In this document: piece by piece, positions 1 to 7,674 of the stretch
Layout: each line of letters starts with the position of its first letter
How positions within the stretch are numbered: position 1 is the stretch's first letter
From: Bacteroidales bacterium
Lineage (GTDB): Bacteria > Bacteroidota > Bacteroidia > Bacteroidales > F082
DNA length: 50,302 bases
Direction: 5' to 3'
NCBI GenBank assembly: GCA_017508895.1
Contig: JAFWRA010000075.1
Coordinates: forward strand, 1 to 50,302
The notes under the pieces: generated by a model
What the model saw: the letters and a program-made list of their open reading frames with translations, nothing else
What the model was told of the DNA's origin: nothing
Databases searched by the model: none
Translations under genes and position numbers: made by a program

Positions 1-2
1 AT

Positions 3-335
3 ACCCTCTTTGGCTTGGGTGTTTTTCTCCCCTATACTGCCGTCACTGTACGTCGCTTGCATGACATCGGAAAAAGCGGATGGATACTGCTCATCTTTAT
101 GGTCATATCATTATTAATCTCCATGTTGCTGTTCTTGTTTATAGACATCATTACCCCTACCAATGGAGACAATTCCATGACCGTTTTCATTGTTTATGGC
201 ATACTTGTCTTCATCGTCCTTGCATTGGTCATTTGGCTTATCGTATGGTTGGCCAAAGACAGCCAACCTGGTGAGAACCAATGGGGACCCAACCCAAAGG
301 AACAACCCACAGCCGAGCCACAGACCAACATTTGA
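3..335 (+). CDS. DUF805 family inner-membrane protein, C-terminal part (5' cut by window)
   Basis: The frame is open from the first bases of the window to TGA at 333-335, so the start lies outside. The visible part carries the DUF805 (YhaH-like) hallmark RRLHDIGKSGW followed by two strongly hydrophobic segments (about 25 and 25 residues) and the family's usual tail, DSQPGENQWGPNPK. Proteins of this family are small integral membrane proteins of unknown biochemical role. The last 10-12 residues (QPTAEPQTNI) are a polar extension. A good rho-independent terminator follows 24 bp downstream, so this gene ends its transcript. The family assignment is firm; the function is unknown. Confidence 0.85.
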   Translation, partial: TLFGLGVFLPYTAVTVRRLHDIGKSGWILLIFMVISLLISMLLFLFIDIITPTNGDNSMTVFIVYGILVFIVLALVIWLIVWLAKDSQPGENQWGPNPKEQPTAEPQTNI

Positions 336-358
336 TTATGGTTTTGGCCAAAAACACC

Positions 359-397
359 CAGGGCGTTGTTTTTTTGTCAACGCCCTGTTATTTTTTT
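359..397 (+). terminator. rho-independent terminator after the DUF805 gene
   Basis: A 10-bp perfect stem (CAGGGCGTTG at 359-368 with CAACGCCCTG at 378-387) and a T-rich loop are followed by TTATTTTTTT. It separates the DUF805 gene from the C10 protease. Confidence 0.85.
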
Positions 398-478
398 CGC
401 CACACGTGCATCTATATAAAATAAAGAAATTATTTTTTCCGCTCCTAAGACAAACAACAACTCAAAATACACCGTAAA

Positions 479-2848
479 ATGAAGAAGTTATATTTGACAC
501 TTTGCCTTGCTGTCCTCACCTTGGGCAGCCTCGTGGCCGGCCCTGTCGACCAACAGAAGGCACAAAGAATCGGTGCCAAGTTCCTGAGCACCACCACCCT
601 CGCTCAGCGCAACGCTGACATCCAACTCAACTGCGTCGCTGCCGCCACCGACATCACCCGTGGCGCCATCGACTACTACGTCTTCAACGTCAAGAACGGC
701 GAAGGCTTCATCATCGTTTCGGGCGACGACTGCGCCAAGCCCATCCTCGCCTACTCCACCACCGGCACCTACGACCCGCAAGATGTGTCGGAAGGCTTTG
801 CCTTCACGCTGAAAGGCTTCCAAGAGGAAATCCAATACATGCGCGAGCACAACATCGCCGCCACGCCCGACATCGTGGCCGAATGGAAACGCGTCAGCGA
901 AACGGGTAGCCTCAACCGTGGCGGACAGACCCGCGCCGTGGTCGACATGCTCTGCCAGACCCTCTGGAACCAAAACTTCCCCTGGAACAGCCAATGCCCT
1001 GAAGACACCACGGGCAACGGCGGCCACGTCTACGCCGGCTGCGTAGCCACCGCCATGGGACAGGTGATGAAGTTCTGGGAGTGGCCTGCACAAGGCACCG
1101 GTTCGCACACCTACAACCCTCAAGGCTATGCCCAACAAACCGCCAACTTCGGCGAGACCGAATACCACTTCGAGCTGATGCCCAACGTGCTCGACTCGAC
1201 CAGCACCGAAGACGACTACTACTACATCGCCCAGTTCCTGCACCACTGCGGCATCGCTGTCGACATGCAATACAGCGGCAACGGCAGCGGCGCCTATTCC
1301 GAAGACGTGCCCAACGCCCTGCGCAACTATTTCCGCTACAACTGCGAAGACCACCTCACCAACTATGCCGGCTGGTGGCCTGGCATGGGCTACACCAACG
1401 AGCAATGGGCACAGATGCTGAAAGACGGCGGCTTGGACGAAGGTCTGCCGCTCTACTACAGCGGTCAGGACGATAGCGGCGCCGGCGGCCATGCCTATGT
1501 GGTTGACGGCTACGACGAAAACGACTACTTCCACTACAACTGGGGCTGGAGCGGTCGCGACAACGCCTGGTGTCCCATCGGCGCTGCCAACACCACCCGC
1601 TACAACTTCAACACCATGGTGGGCTTCACCGGCCACATCATCCCTAACAACGACACCTATTACTCGCGCCCCGACAGCGTGGCTAACATGGCCGTGCTCG
1701 AAAACGCCGACTTCAACGGTGTCCGCCTCAACTGGACCAACCCCACGCTCGACCTCAACGGCAACGAACTCACCAGCATCACCTCGGTGACCATTCGCCG
1801 CAACGGTGAAGTCATCGCCGAACTGACCGATGCACAAGTGGGTGCCGACATGGAATACGAGGACAACGGCCTCGAACCTGGCCTTTACGAATACGCCATC
1901 CACGTCACCAACGAAGCCGGTATCAGCCGCACTACCTACCGCAGCGTGCTCGTCGGCGAGAAGTGCTCCGTCGTTTTCCAACTTCACGACGACGGTGACG
2001 ACGGCTGGAAAGGCGCCGCCATCAGCGTGACCTCCGAAAACGGACAACGCATCGCCATCATTACGATGACCGAGGGCTCAGACTTGGTTGTTGACCTTCC
2101 TTTGCTGCGCGGTAACCTCAACTTCATCTGGAACCACGGCTGGTATCATGCCTATCCAGAACACGACACAGACGGAGAATGCTCCTTCACCATCCTCGAC
2201 TATGCAGGCAACGAACTTTTCACCAGCAGCGAACTCGAAGACGGTATCTTCATGACCTACGAGAACAACTGCGAAGAAGGTCCGCTGGCATGCTATCCTG
2301 TGCAAAACCTGCAAGGCGAATACCAATGGCATGGTAATGAAGAGTATGGCGCTTCCATCTCTTGGGACAGACCCAACATCACCGCTAACCTTCATCATTT
2401 CCAAGTAGTTCGCAACATTGGTGCTTACAAGTCTAGAGAAGAACTGATAGCAGAAATCCCTTACAATGGCAACAACAGTTATGACTATTTCGACAACACC
2501 TATGATTTGATTCAAGGCGATGTCTACTACTCCGTCAACGCTGTGTATATCCGTGGTGAAGAGAAATGCGAATCAGAGTATTTGGATGTGATGATTGACA
2601 TCACTGATGTTGAAGAGAGCACTGCCAACATCAACCTCTATCCCAACCCAACCAACGGTCTGCTCAACATCGAAGGCCAAGGCAGGATGCACATCAGCAT
2701 CGCTAACCTCTTGGGTCAAACGCTGCAAGAGACAACCTCCGAAGGCAGCACCACCCTCGACCTGAGCTGCTATGAATCAGGCATGTACCTCATCCGCATC
2801 GAGACTGAAAATGGTGTGATGGTGCAGAAGGTAAATGTAAGAAAGTAA
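479..2848 (+). CDS. Secreted C10 (streptopain-like) cysteine protease with T9SS sorting domain
   Basis: The 789-residue preproprotein begins with a signal peptide (MKKLYLTLCLAVLTLGSLVAG). Residues about 22-130 resemble the Spi/propeptide domain of C10 peptidases (VDQQKAQRIGAKFL, then GEGFIIVSGDD). The catalytic domain covers about 150-385, with nucleophile Cys188 in YAGCVATAMGQVMKFW and His338 in GGHAYVVDGYDENDYFHYNWGW. A Fn3-like segment (about 395-490) follows, then a domain of about 100 residues bounded by Cys496 and Cys598, and a T9SS type A sorting domain at the C-terminus (YPNPTNGLLNIEG to VNVRK). It should be exported, self-processed and surface-anchored or released. It is homologous to the protein at 43429. 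Codons are strongly C-ending up to about nt 2050 and then become more A/T-ending. Family and secretion route are clear; substrate is unknown. Confidence 0.93.
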   Translation: MKKLYLTLCLAVLTLGSLVAGPVDQQKAQRIGAKFLSTTTLAQRNADIQLNCVAAATDITRGAIDYYVFNVKNGEGFIIVSGDDCAKPILAYSTTGTYDPQDVSEGFAFTLKGFQEEIQYMREHNIAATPDIVAEWKRVSETGSLNRGGQTRAVVDMLCQTLWNQNFPWNSQCPEDTTGNGGHVYAGCVATAMGQVMKFWEWPAQGTGSHTYNPQGYAQQTANFGETEYHFELMPNVLDSTSTEDDYYYIAQFLHHCGIAVDMQYSGNGSGAYSEDVPNALRNYFRYNCEDHLTNYAGWWPGMGYTNEQWAQMLKDGGLDEGLPLYYSGQDDSGAGGHAYVVDGYDENDYFHYNWGWSGRDNAWCPIGAANTTRYNFNTMVGFTGHIIPNNDTYYSRPDSVANMAVLENADFNGVRLNWTNPTLDLNGNELTSITSVTIRRNGEVIAELTDAQVGADMEYEDNGLEPGLYEYAIHVTNEAGISRTTYRSVLVGEKCSVVFQLHDDGDDGWKGAAISVTSENGQRIAIITMTEGSDLVVDLPLLRGNLNFIWNHGWYHAYPEHDTDGECSFTILDYAGNELFTSSELEDGIFMTYENNCEEGPLACYPVQNLQGEYQWHGNEEYGASISWDRPNITANLHHFQVVRNIGAYKSREELIAEIPYNGNNSYDYFDNTYDLIQGDVYYSVNAVYIRGEEKCESEYLDVMIDITDVEESTANINLYPNPTNGLLNIEGQGRMHISIANLLGQTLQETTSEGSTTLDLSCYESGMYLIRIETENGVMVQKVNVRK

Positions 2849-2870
2849 AGCTTTTGTTTTCATAATTGTT

Positions 2871-2902
2871 GAAAGCCGCCTCGGAGTTTCGGGGCGGCTT
2901 TC
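2871..2902 (+). terminator. hairpin terminator after the C10 protease
   Basis: GAAAGCCGCC (2871-2880) pairs perfectly with GGCGGCTTTC (2893-2902) around a 12-nt loop. Only a short pyrimidine-rich stretch follows, so it is a weaker terminator than others in the window. The remaining sequence to 3055 is AT-rich and shows nothing else. Confidence 0.65.
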
Positions 2903-3055
2903 TGATTCTTCAATATTGCCTGACGGCAAGAAATCTTTCAAAAATCTTATCAAAATCTATGAAAATCAACAAAAGATTTTTGAGAGATTTTTCAAATTGA
3001 TTTTTCTCAGATTTAACTACGTTGGATACTGCGTATTTCTTGCGAAGCAATCACA

Positions 3056-4273
3056 TTACCATTTCAGAATCTTCCTGAAGTCGTATTCCTCAGGATTGGG
3101 CAGGTAAGCCTTGGCAGCTTCGTAATCGGCAGGCATGATGTACTGCAAACCATCGTTGAATATCAACTCGGCCTTGGGACCGTTGAGGTTCACCAAACGC
3201 GGCTTGATCTTGCCGTTCTCGTCCTCGACATCCTTCAGATAGAGCGGTTCGATCTCGCCCTTCGGGTTGGCCGTGACCATGGCGCCACTCACACCCTTGT
3301 CGAAGAGTTTCTTCACGCCGTAGCCCAGCAAGGAGCAATAGGTCAAGTCGTAGCCATTCGGCTCGACGCAACGGATTCCGTAACCGATTTCCACGGGACG
3401 GCTCTTCACGTTGATGCCCAAAGCTTTCAGTCTTTGCTGCAACAAGAGATTGAAGATGTGAGCCTTACTGACATTACCCAGCTCAGGATGGCCGTGTTCG
3501 TCGTAAGTGAAGGCCACACCCGATTTCTCGATTTCCTCGTCGCTCATGAAGTGGAACACACCTTCGCTGATGATGACCACACCGTAATTCACACCCAACA
3601 GCTTACGCTTCACGATAGAGCTCACCACCAACTTGATGATGGCATCGAACGTGACCTCTGTCTTGTTGAACATCTCAGGGATGACCACCATCGGGCAATG
3701 GCAGGCCGAAGTCATACCGAAAGCCAAGTGACCGGCTTCACGACCCATGGCCGAAACCACGAACCAGTTGCCGCTGGTGCGGGCGTCTTCGTAGATGGTC
3801 TGCACCAAATGCACTCCGGCATCCTTGGCAGAGTAATAGCCGAAGGTGGGGCTGCCCTCAGGCAACGGCAAGTCGTTGTCGATGGTCTTGGGCACGTGGA
3901 TGTTTTGGATGGGGAAGCCACTGCTGGCCAAGAACTTCGAGATGCGGTTGGCCGTCGAAGCGGTGTCGTCGCCGCCGATAGTGACCAACAGCTTGATGTT
4001 GTTTTTGACAAAGAATTCGGTATTAAACTCCTCATTCTTTGGTTTATAACGGCTCATCTTCAAGGCTGAACCGCCCTGCTTCAGAATGGCATCGGCATAG
4101 AGGAAGTCCATTTCGACCACATCGGGGTTGGGCTTGAAGAGGTTTTTATAGCCTTCGTTGAGGCCGAGTACGCGATAACCATCCTTGAGGAAGGTCTTGG
4201 CCACGGTACTGATGACCGTGTTGATTCCGGGAGCTGGACCGCCACCGGCGAGAATCACGATGGAATTTTTCAT
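3056..4273 (-). CDS. pfp: Phosphofructokinase, PPi-dependent type (diphosphate-fructose-6-phosphate 1-phosphotransferase)
   Basis: The 405-residue cytosolic enzyme belongs to the phosphofructokinase family (PF00365), which phosphorylates fructose-6-phosphate in glycolysis. The N-terminal loop AGGGPAPGIN binds the phosphoryl donor, GGDDTAS contains Asp102-Asp103, and PKTIDND contains Lys129 and the catalytic Asp132. ATP enzymes normally have GGDG and PGTIDND; Asp at the first site and Lys at the second are the known marks of pyrophosphate-using enzymes, so PPi is inferred as donor. SAMGREAGHLA is the conserved MGR substrate loop. The ATG is preceded by an AT-rich leader repeat also found before two other genes here. 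It lies downstream of the GH92 gene on the same strand but is separated from it by 189 bp containing a large inverted repeat, so it is probably transcribed separately. Confidence 0.9.
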   Translation of the reverse strand: MKNSIVILAGGGPAPGINTVISTVAKTFLKDGYRVLGLNEGYKNLFKPNPDVVEMDFLYADAILKQGGSALKMSRYKPKNEEFNTEFFVKNNIKLLVTIGGDDTASTANRISKFLASSGFPIQNIHVPKTIDNDLPLPEGSPTFGYYSAKDAGVHLVQTIYEDARTSGNWFVVSAMGREAGHLAFGMTSACHCPMVVIPEMFNKTEVTFDAIIKLVVSSIVKRKLLGVNYGVVIISEGVFHFMSDEEIEKSGVAFTYDEHGHPELGNVSKAHIFNLLLQQRLKALGINVKSRPVEIGYGIRCVEPNGYDLTYCSLLGYGVKKLFDKGVSGAMVTANPKGEIEPLYLKDVEDENGKIKPRLVNLNGPKAELIFNDGLQYIMPADYEAAKAYLPNPEEYDFRKILKW

Positions 4274-4276
4274 ATT

Positions 4277-4327
4277 ATCGGATTTAAAGATTTAAAATTC
4301 AAAATTTAAAGATTCAAAGATTCAAAA
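4277..4327 (-). repeat. AT-rich leader repeat in front of pfp
   Basis: Read on the minus strand this is a run of TTTGAATCTT / TTTGAATTTTAAATCTTTAAATC-type words ending 8-10 nt before the pfp ATG. Closely similar copies in the same orientation relative to the start codon precede the genes at 37051 and 47443. Confidence 0.7.
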
Positions 4328-4341
4328 CCGAGTTTCCCTTC

Positions 4342-4445
4342 GGGAATGGAGTAGCTCTGTTTTTTTTCTGCGACGGCTTGTGGTATCATCAGTTCGTAAG
4401 GTCCCAAAGGCCGTCGCTTGATAACTGACACCACCCTCCATTCCC
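4342..4445. repeat. compound inverted repeat between the GH92 gene and pfp
   Basis: Outer arms GGGAATGGAG (4342-4351) and CTCCATTCCC (4436-4445) are perfect 10-mers. Inside are CGACGGC (4371-4377) with GCCGTCG (4410-4416), and TCAGTT (near 4388) with AACTGA (4423-4428). The last two pairs interleave rather than nest, so the strand could form either alternative hairpins or a pseudoknot-like fold. A T8 run on the plus strand (4360-4367) is inside the element and not at its end, so it does not look like a simple terminator for the minus-strand genes. Confidence 0.65.
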
Positions 4446-4462
4446 CGCAGGAGAATCCCTCA

Positions 4463-7447
4463 TTACTCGATCACCAACTCATCACAGAAGATCCATGCCT
4501 TTTGTCCAGCGCCAACATGACCTTCAGGACAAGTGCCGATGGTTTTGGCCACCATCTTCACATAGCGGGCACTACAGCGCGTACGCACTTCCATCTCTTG
4601 GATGAACGCGCCATCAGCATCAATTGGCACAGTATTCTTCACCCTACCCACATTGCGGAATCTCTTGCCATCTTCGCTGACAAAAAACTGCACCTCCGTC
4701 GGCATCCAAATCCATGAGTAGATTTCCTGCAAGAAGCTGCCTGCCAAACGGTTGATGCGTTTCGAAACGCCCAAGTCGACAGTGGCGATGAGGTCGACGC
4801 CATAATAGCCCTGCCACGAACCTGTGCGGAAGTTCTCGCCTCCACGTTGATGGTCAATCAAAGCCTTGAGGCCACCTGCGTCATACGGTTCGGTATACAT
4901 GTTTTCAAGTTTCACACTGTGTCTGGCATCAATCTTATAATACTCAGCATCAATCACCTTACTCCAACGCCCATCCTGCTTAGCTGCAGCACGAATCGTG
5001 GCGTTATCCCTGAAGCAGATAGGCTGGTCATACAAAAAAGCTGTATCCGAGGGCTCGCTACCATCCAACGTATAATAAATCTTCGTCCCAGCCACAGGCT
5101 GGCTCATGCTAACCATAATGCTATCGAAGAATGTATCCGATATGGCGTTAATCGTCGGGACAATGACTATCGGTTCAGTTGAAATGCGTGTCACAGGGCA
5201 GTTCTCGGGTTGTGTAGCCCAAGTAGAGTTGCGCTGATCGGTCATCTCGAACTCTAACGTGCCGCCATTGAACACTTCCTCAAAAGTGATGTAACTGCGT
5301 TCCAAGGGCTTGCCGTTCAGCTTCACCGACTGCACATAACAGTTCTTGGCACTCAGGTTCTTGGCAATGACTTCAAACCGTTTGCCGTTCTCGAAGGTCA
5401 AGCGCATGCGCTCGAAACGCGGCAAACCCAGCACATAATAACCAGAAGCAGGTGTGGCAGGATAGAAGCCCATGGAGGAGAACACACCCCAAGCCGACAT
5501 CTGGCCACAATCCTCATTGCCAGCATAACCATCGCGGCGATCGGTGTAGAAATCATCCATCACTTTTTTCACATAATACTGCGTCTTGATGGGTTGTCCA
5601 ACGAAGTTGTACATATACACCGTATTGTGGCTCGGCTCGTTGCCGTGGGCATATTGTCCAATGAGGCCAGTGATGTCGGGTTGCTCACGTCCCGTCAGGT
5701 TGGAGGGGGCATTGAACAAGGCGTCGAGTTTGGCTTCATAGCCGTTCCAGCCGCCCATCAAGTCGATGTGGCCGTTGATGTCTTGCGGCACGAAGAATCC
5801 ATACTGGTAGGAATTGGCCTCGGTTAGCGTGAAGTTGACCTGTGCGGGGTCGAAAGGACGTGTCCATCCACCGTTGCGACGACCTTGGAAGAACTGGTTC
5901 TCAGGGTTGTAGATGTTCTTGTAGCTCTGAGCACGGGCATAGAATTCTTTGGCGATGGCGGTCTTGCCCATGGCCTCGGCCATACGCGCCACACACCAGT
6001 CGTCATAAGCATATTCAAGGGTCTTGGAGACGGCCTCACCTTCCAACTCAATCGGGATGTAGCCATATTTCATGTAGGCTCCCATGCCACGGAAGTCGTC
6101 TTTCGAACTGGCCACCATGGCTTCCAATGCCTTCTCCGTATCGAAGTCACGAATGCCAGCGAAGTAAGCGTCGGCGATGACGGGGATAGCGTGGTTGCCG
6201 ATCATGCAGTAGGTCTCGTTAGCGGCCAGCTCCCAAATGGGTAGCATGTGATGCGAGTTGGTCTCATACTTATTAATAAAGGTGTTGATGAAGTCGAGGG
6301 TGCGCTCGCGCTGCATGAGGCTGAACAGCGGGTGCAAGCTGCGGAAGGTGTCCCACAGCGAGAAGACCGTGTAGACGGGACGCTTCGAGTTATAGACCTT
6401 CAAATCGTGGGCACGATAGCGGCCGTCGGCATCGCTATAGAGGTTAGGGGCGACCATGCAGTGGTAAAGAGCCGAATAGAACACCGTCTTGTTCGACTCG
6501 TTGGGGTCGGCCACCTCGTAACGCTTCAGTTCCTTGTTCCACTTGTCGTAGGCCTTTTGTTTCAAGGCATCGAAGTCGAAGTCGTTTTCAGCGAGCTCAG
6601 CTTTCAGGTTTTTTTTGGCGCCTTCCACATCGACGGCAGAAATAGCAATACGCATGACGATTTGCTCGCCTTCTTCGGTATCGAAATCGAAATAAGCCTT
6701 GATGCTGTCTCCTTCTATTCTATTGGGTTTCACACTATCGACATTCAAGATATCCGCCAAATTAAGGAAGGTGTAATCCTTAAATGACTTGGAAAACTCC
6801 GCATAGAAATACAGATATTGATCTTGTGCCCAGTCTCTGGTGCGACGGAAACCGCTGATGGCATTAGGAGCTTCCAATTGAAGGAAGGATTCATACACAA
6901 ATTCATTGTTGACACCTTCCACCATATCCAAGAAGATATGGGATTTGTCACTCTGTGGGAAAGTGCAACGCATCATACCGACCCGGTCGCCCGCGGTCAG
7001 CTCCACTTTCACCTTATAGTTATCGAGAAGCACGCTATAGTAGCCTGCTTTGGCGGCTTCATTCTCATGTTGGAATCTCGATCGGTAGCCCGAAGTGGCA
7101 TTTTCCTCATTACCTTTGTCCGTTTTCACATTACCGACGATAGGCATAAACCTAAAATCTCCATAGTCGGAGCAGCCCGTACCGCTGAGGTGGGTGGTGC
7201 TGAAGCCAAGGATGGTTTTATCGGAAGTGTGGTAGCCCGAACAGCCGTCCCAGTCGTTCATGCGGGTGTCGGGACTGAACTGCACCATACCGAAAGGCGC
7301 CGTGGCACCAGGGAAGGTGTGACCATGGCCTCCCGTCCCGATGAACGGGTCGACATATTTGGCCGGGTCTTTCACGTAATCAGCCCTGGGCTGAGAGCTG
7401 CATGCCGCGAGGCAAAACAATAATACGGGTAACAGTAGTTTTTTCAT
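4463..7447 (-). CDS. GH92 alpha-mannosidase lipoprotein with chitobiase-type and F5/8C-like C-terminal domains
   Basis: The 994-residue lipoprotein starts at the ATG at 7447 (MKKLLLPVLLFCLAACSS; lipobox LAAC). An in-frame GTG 27 nt upstream is less likely because it would bury the signal peptide. GH92 begins at YVDPFIGTGGHGHTFPGA and includes WELAANETYCMIGNH, the HGNEPSHN motif with putative general acid Glu604, and GNEDCGQMSAWGVFSSMG with Asp646 in the catalytic-base region. GH92 enzymes are Ca-dependent exo-mannosidases acting on N-glycans or mannans. After the catalytic core come a chitobiase C-terminal-like Ig domain (YYTLDGSEPSD) and a discoidin/F5-8C-like carbohydrate-binding module (ATVDLGVSKRINRLAG to the end). 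It is probably held at the outer membrane. It is divergent from the protein at 7675. Linkage specificity cannot be read from sequence. Confidence 0.94.
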   Translation of the reverse strand: MKKLLLPVLLFCLAACSSQPRADYVKDPAKYVDPFIGTGGHGHTFPGATAPFGMVQFSPDTRMNDWDGCSGYHTSDKTILGFSTTHLSGTGCSDYGDFRFMPIVGNVKTDKGNEENATSGYRSRFQHENEAAKAGYYSVLLDNYKVKVELTAGDRVGMMRCTFPQSDKSHIFLDMVEGVNNEFVYESFLQLEAPNAISGFRRTRDWAQDQYLYFYAEFSKSFKDYTFLNLADILNVDSVKPNRIEGDSIKAYFDFDTEEGEQIVMRIAISAVDVEGAKKNLKAELAENDFDFDALKQKAYDKWNKELKRYEVADPNESNKTVFYSALYHCMVAPNLYSDADGRYRAHDLKVYNSKRPVYTVFSLWDTFRSLHPLFSLMQRERTLDFINTFINKYETNSHHMLPIWELAANETYCMIGNHAIPVIADAYFAGIRDFDTEKALEAMVASSKDDFRGMGAYMKYGYIPIELEGEAVSKTLEYAYDDWCVARMAEAMGKTAIAKEFYARAQSYKNIYNPENQFFQGRRNGGWTRPFDPAQVNFTLTEANSYQYGFFVPQDINGHIDLMGGWNGYEAKLDALFNAPSNLTGREQPDITGLIGQYAHGNEPSHNTVYMYNFVGQPIKTQYYVKKVMDDFYTDRRDGYAGNEDCGQMSAWGVFSSMGFYPATPASGYYVLGLPRFERMRLTFENGKRFEVIAKNLSAKNCYVQSVKLNGKPLERSYITFEEVFNGGTLEFEMTDQRNSTWATQPENCPVTRISTEPIVIVPTINAISDTFFDSIMVSMSQPVAGTKIYYTLDGSEPSDTAFLYDQPICFRDNATIRAAAKQDGRWSKVIDAEYYKIDARHSVKLENMYTEPYDAGGLKALIDHQRGGENFRTGSWQGYYGVDLIATVDLGVSKRINRLAGSFLQEIYSWIWMPTEVQFFVSEDGKRFRNVGRVKNTVPIDADGAFIQEMEVRTRCSARYVKMVAKTIGTCPEGHVGAGQKAWIFCDELVIE

Positions 7448-7610
7448 ATTTTCAGTTTTATTATTTGTTATCACTTTTGACGCCGTAAAATTAGGAATAA
7501 TACCTTTTTGTTTTACAATAAAGGTGGAATTTTTCTTGGCACAATAATTGCGGAACTCTGAAAATTGTACAAAATTTTGCTAATTCATGCATCGAAATCT
7601 TCAAAATGAT

Positions 7611-7618
7611 TATATTTG
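7611..7618 (+). promoter_or_regulatory. Bacteroidota -7 element for the first Asp-box gene
   Basis: TATATTTG matches TAnnTTTG exactly and lies 56 bp before the ATG at 7675. No clear -33 TTG is seen at the expected spacing. Confidence 0.6.
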
Positions 7619-7674
7619 CAGCCCAAATTATGACACTAAACATCATTATTAACTAATTAAAAACACAACACAAC

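Noticed and set aside
488..2047. 519-codon open frame on the minus strand
   Set aside because: It is the antisense shadow of the strongly C-biased C10 protease gene; it has no recognisable domain and a Val/Gly/Ala-rich composition typical of such shadows.
2916..3107. 63-codon plus-strand frame after the first C10 gene
   Set aside because: It is AT-rich, Phe/Lys-dominated and overlaps the end of pfp on the other strand.
7445..7474. GTG start for the GH92 gene at 7474
   Set aside because: It would add nine polar residues before a complete lipoprotein signal that begins with ATG 7447.
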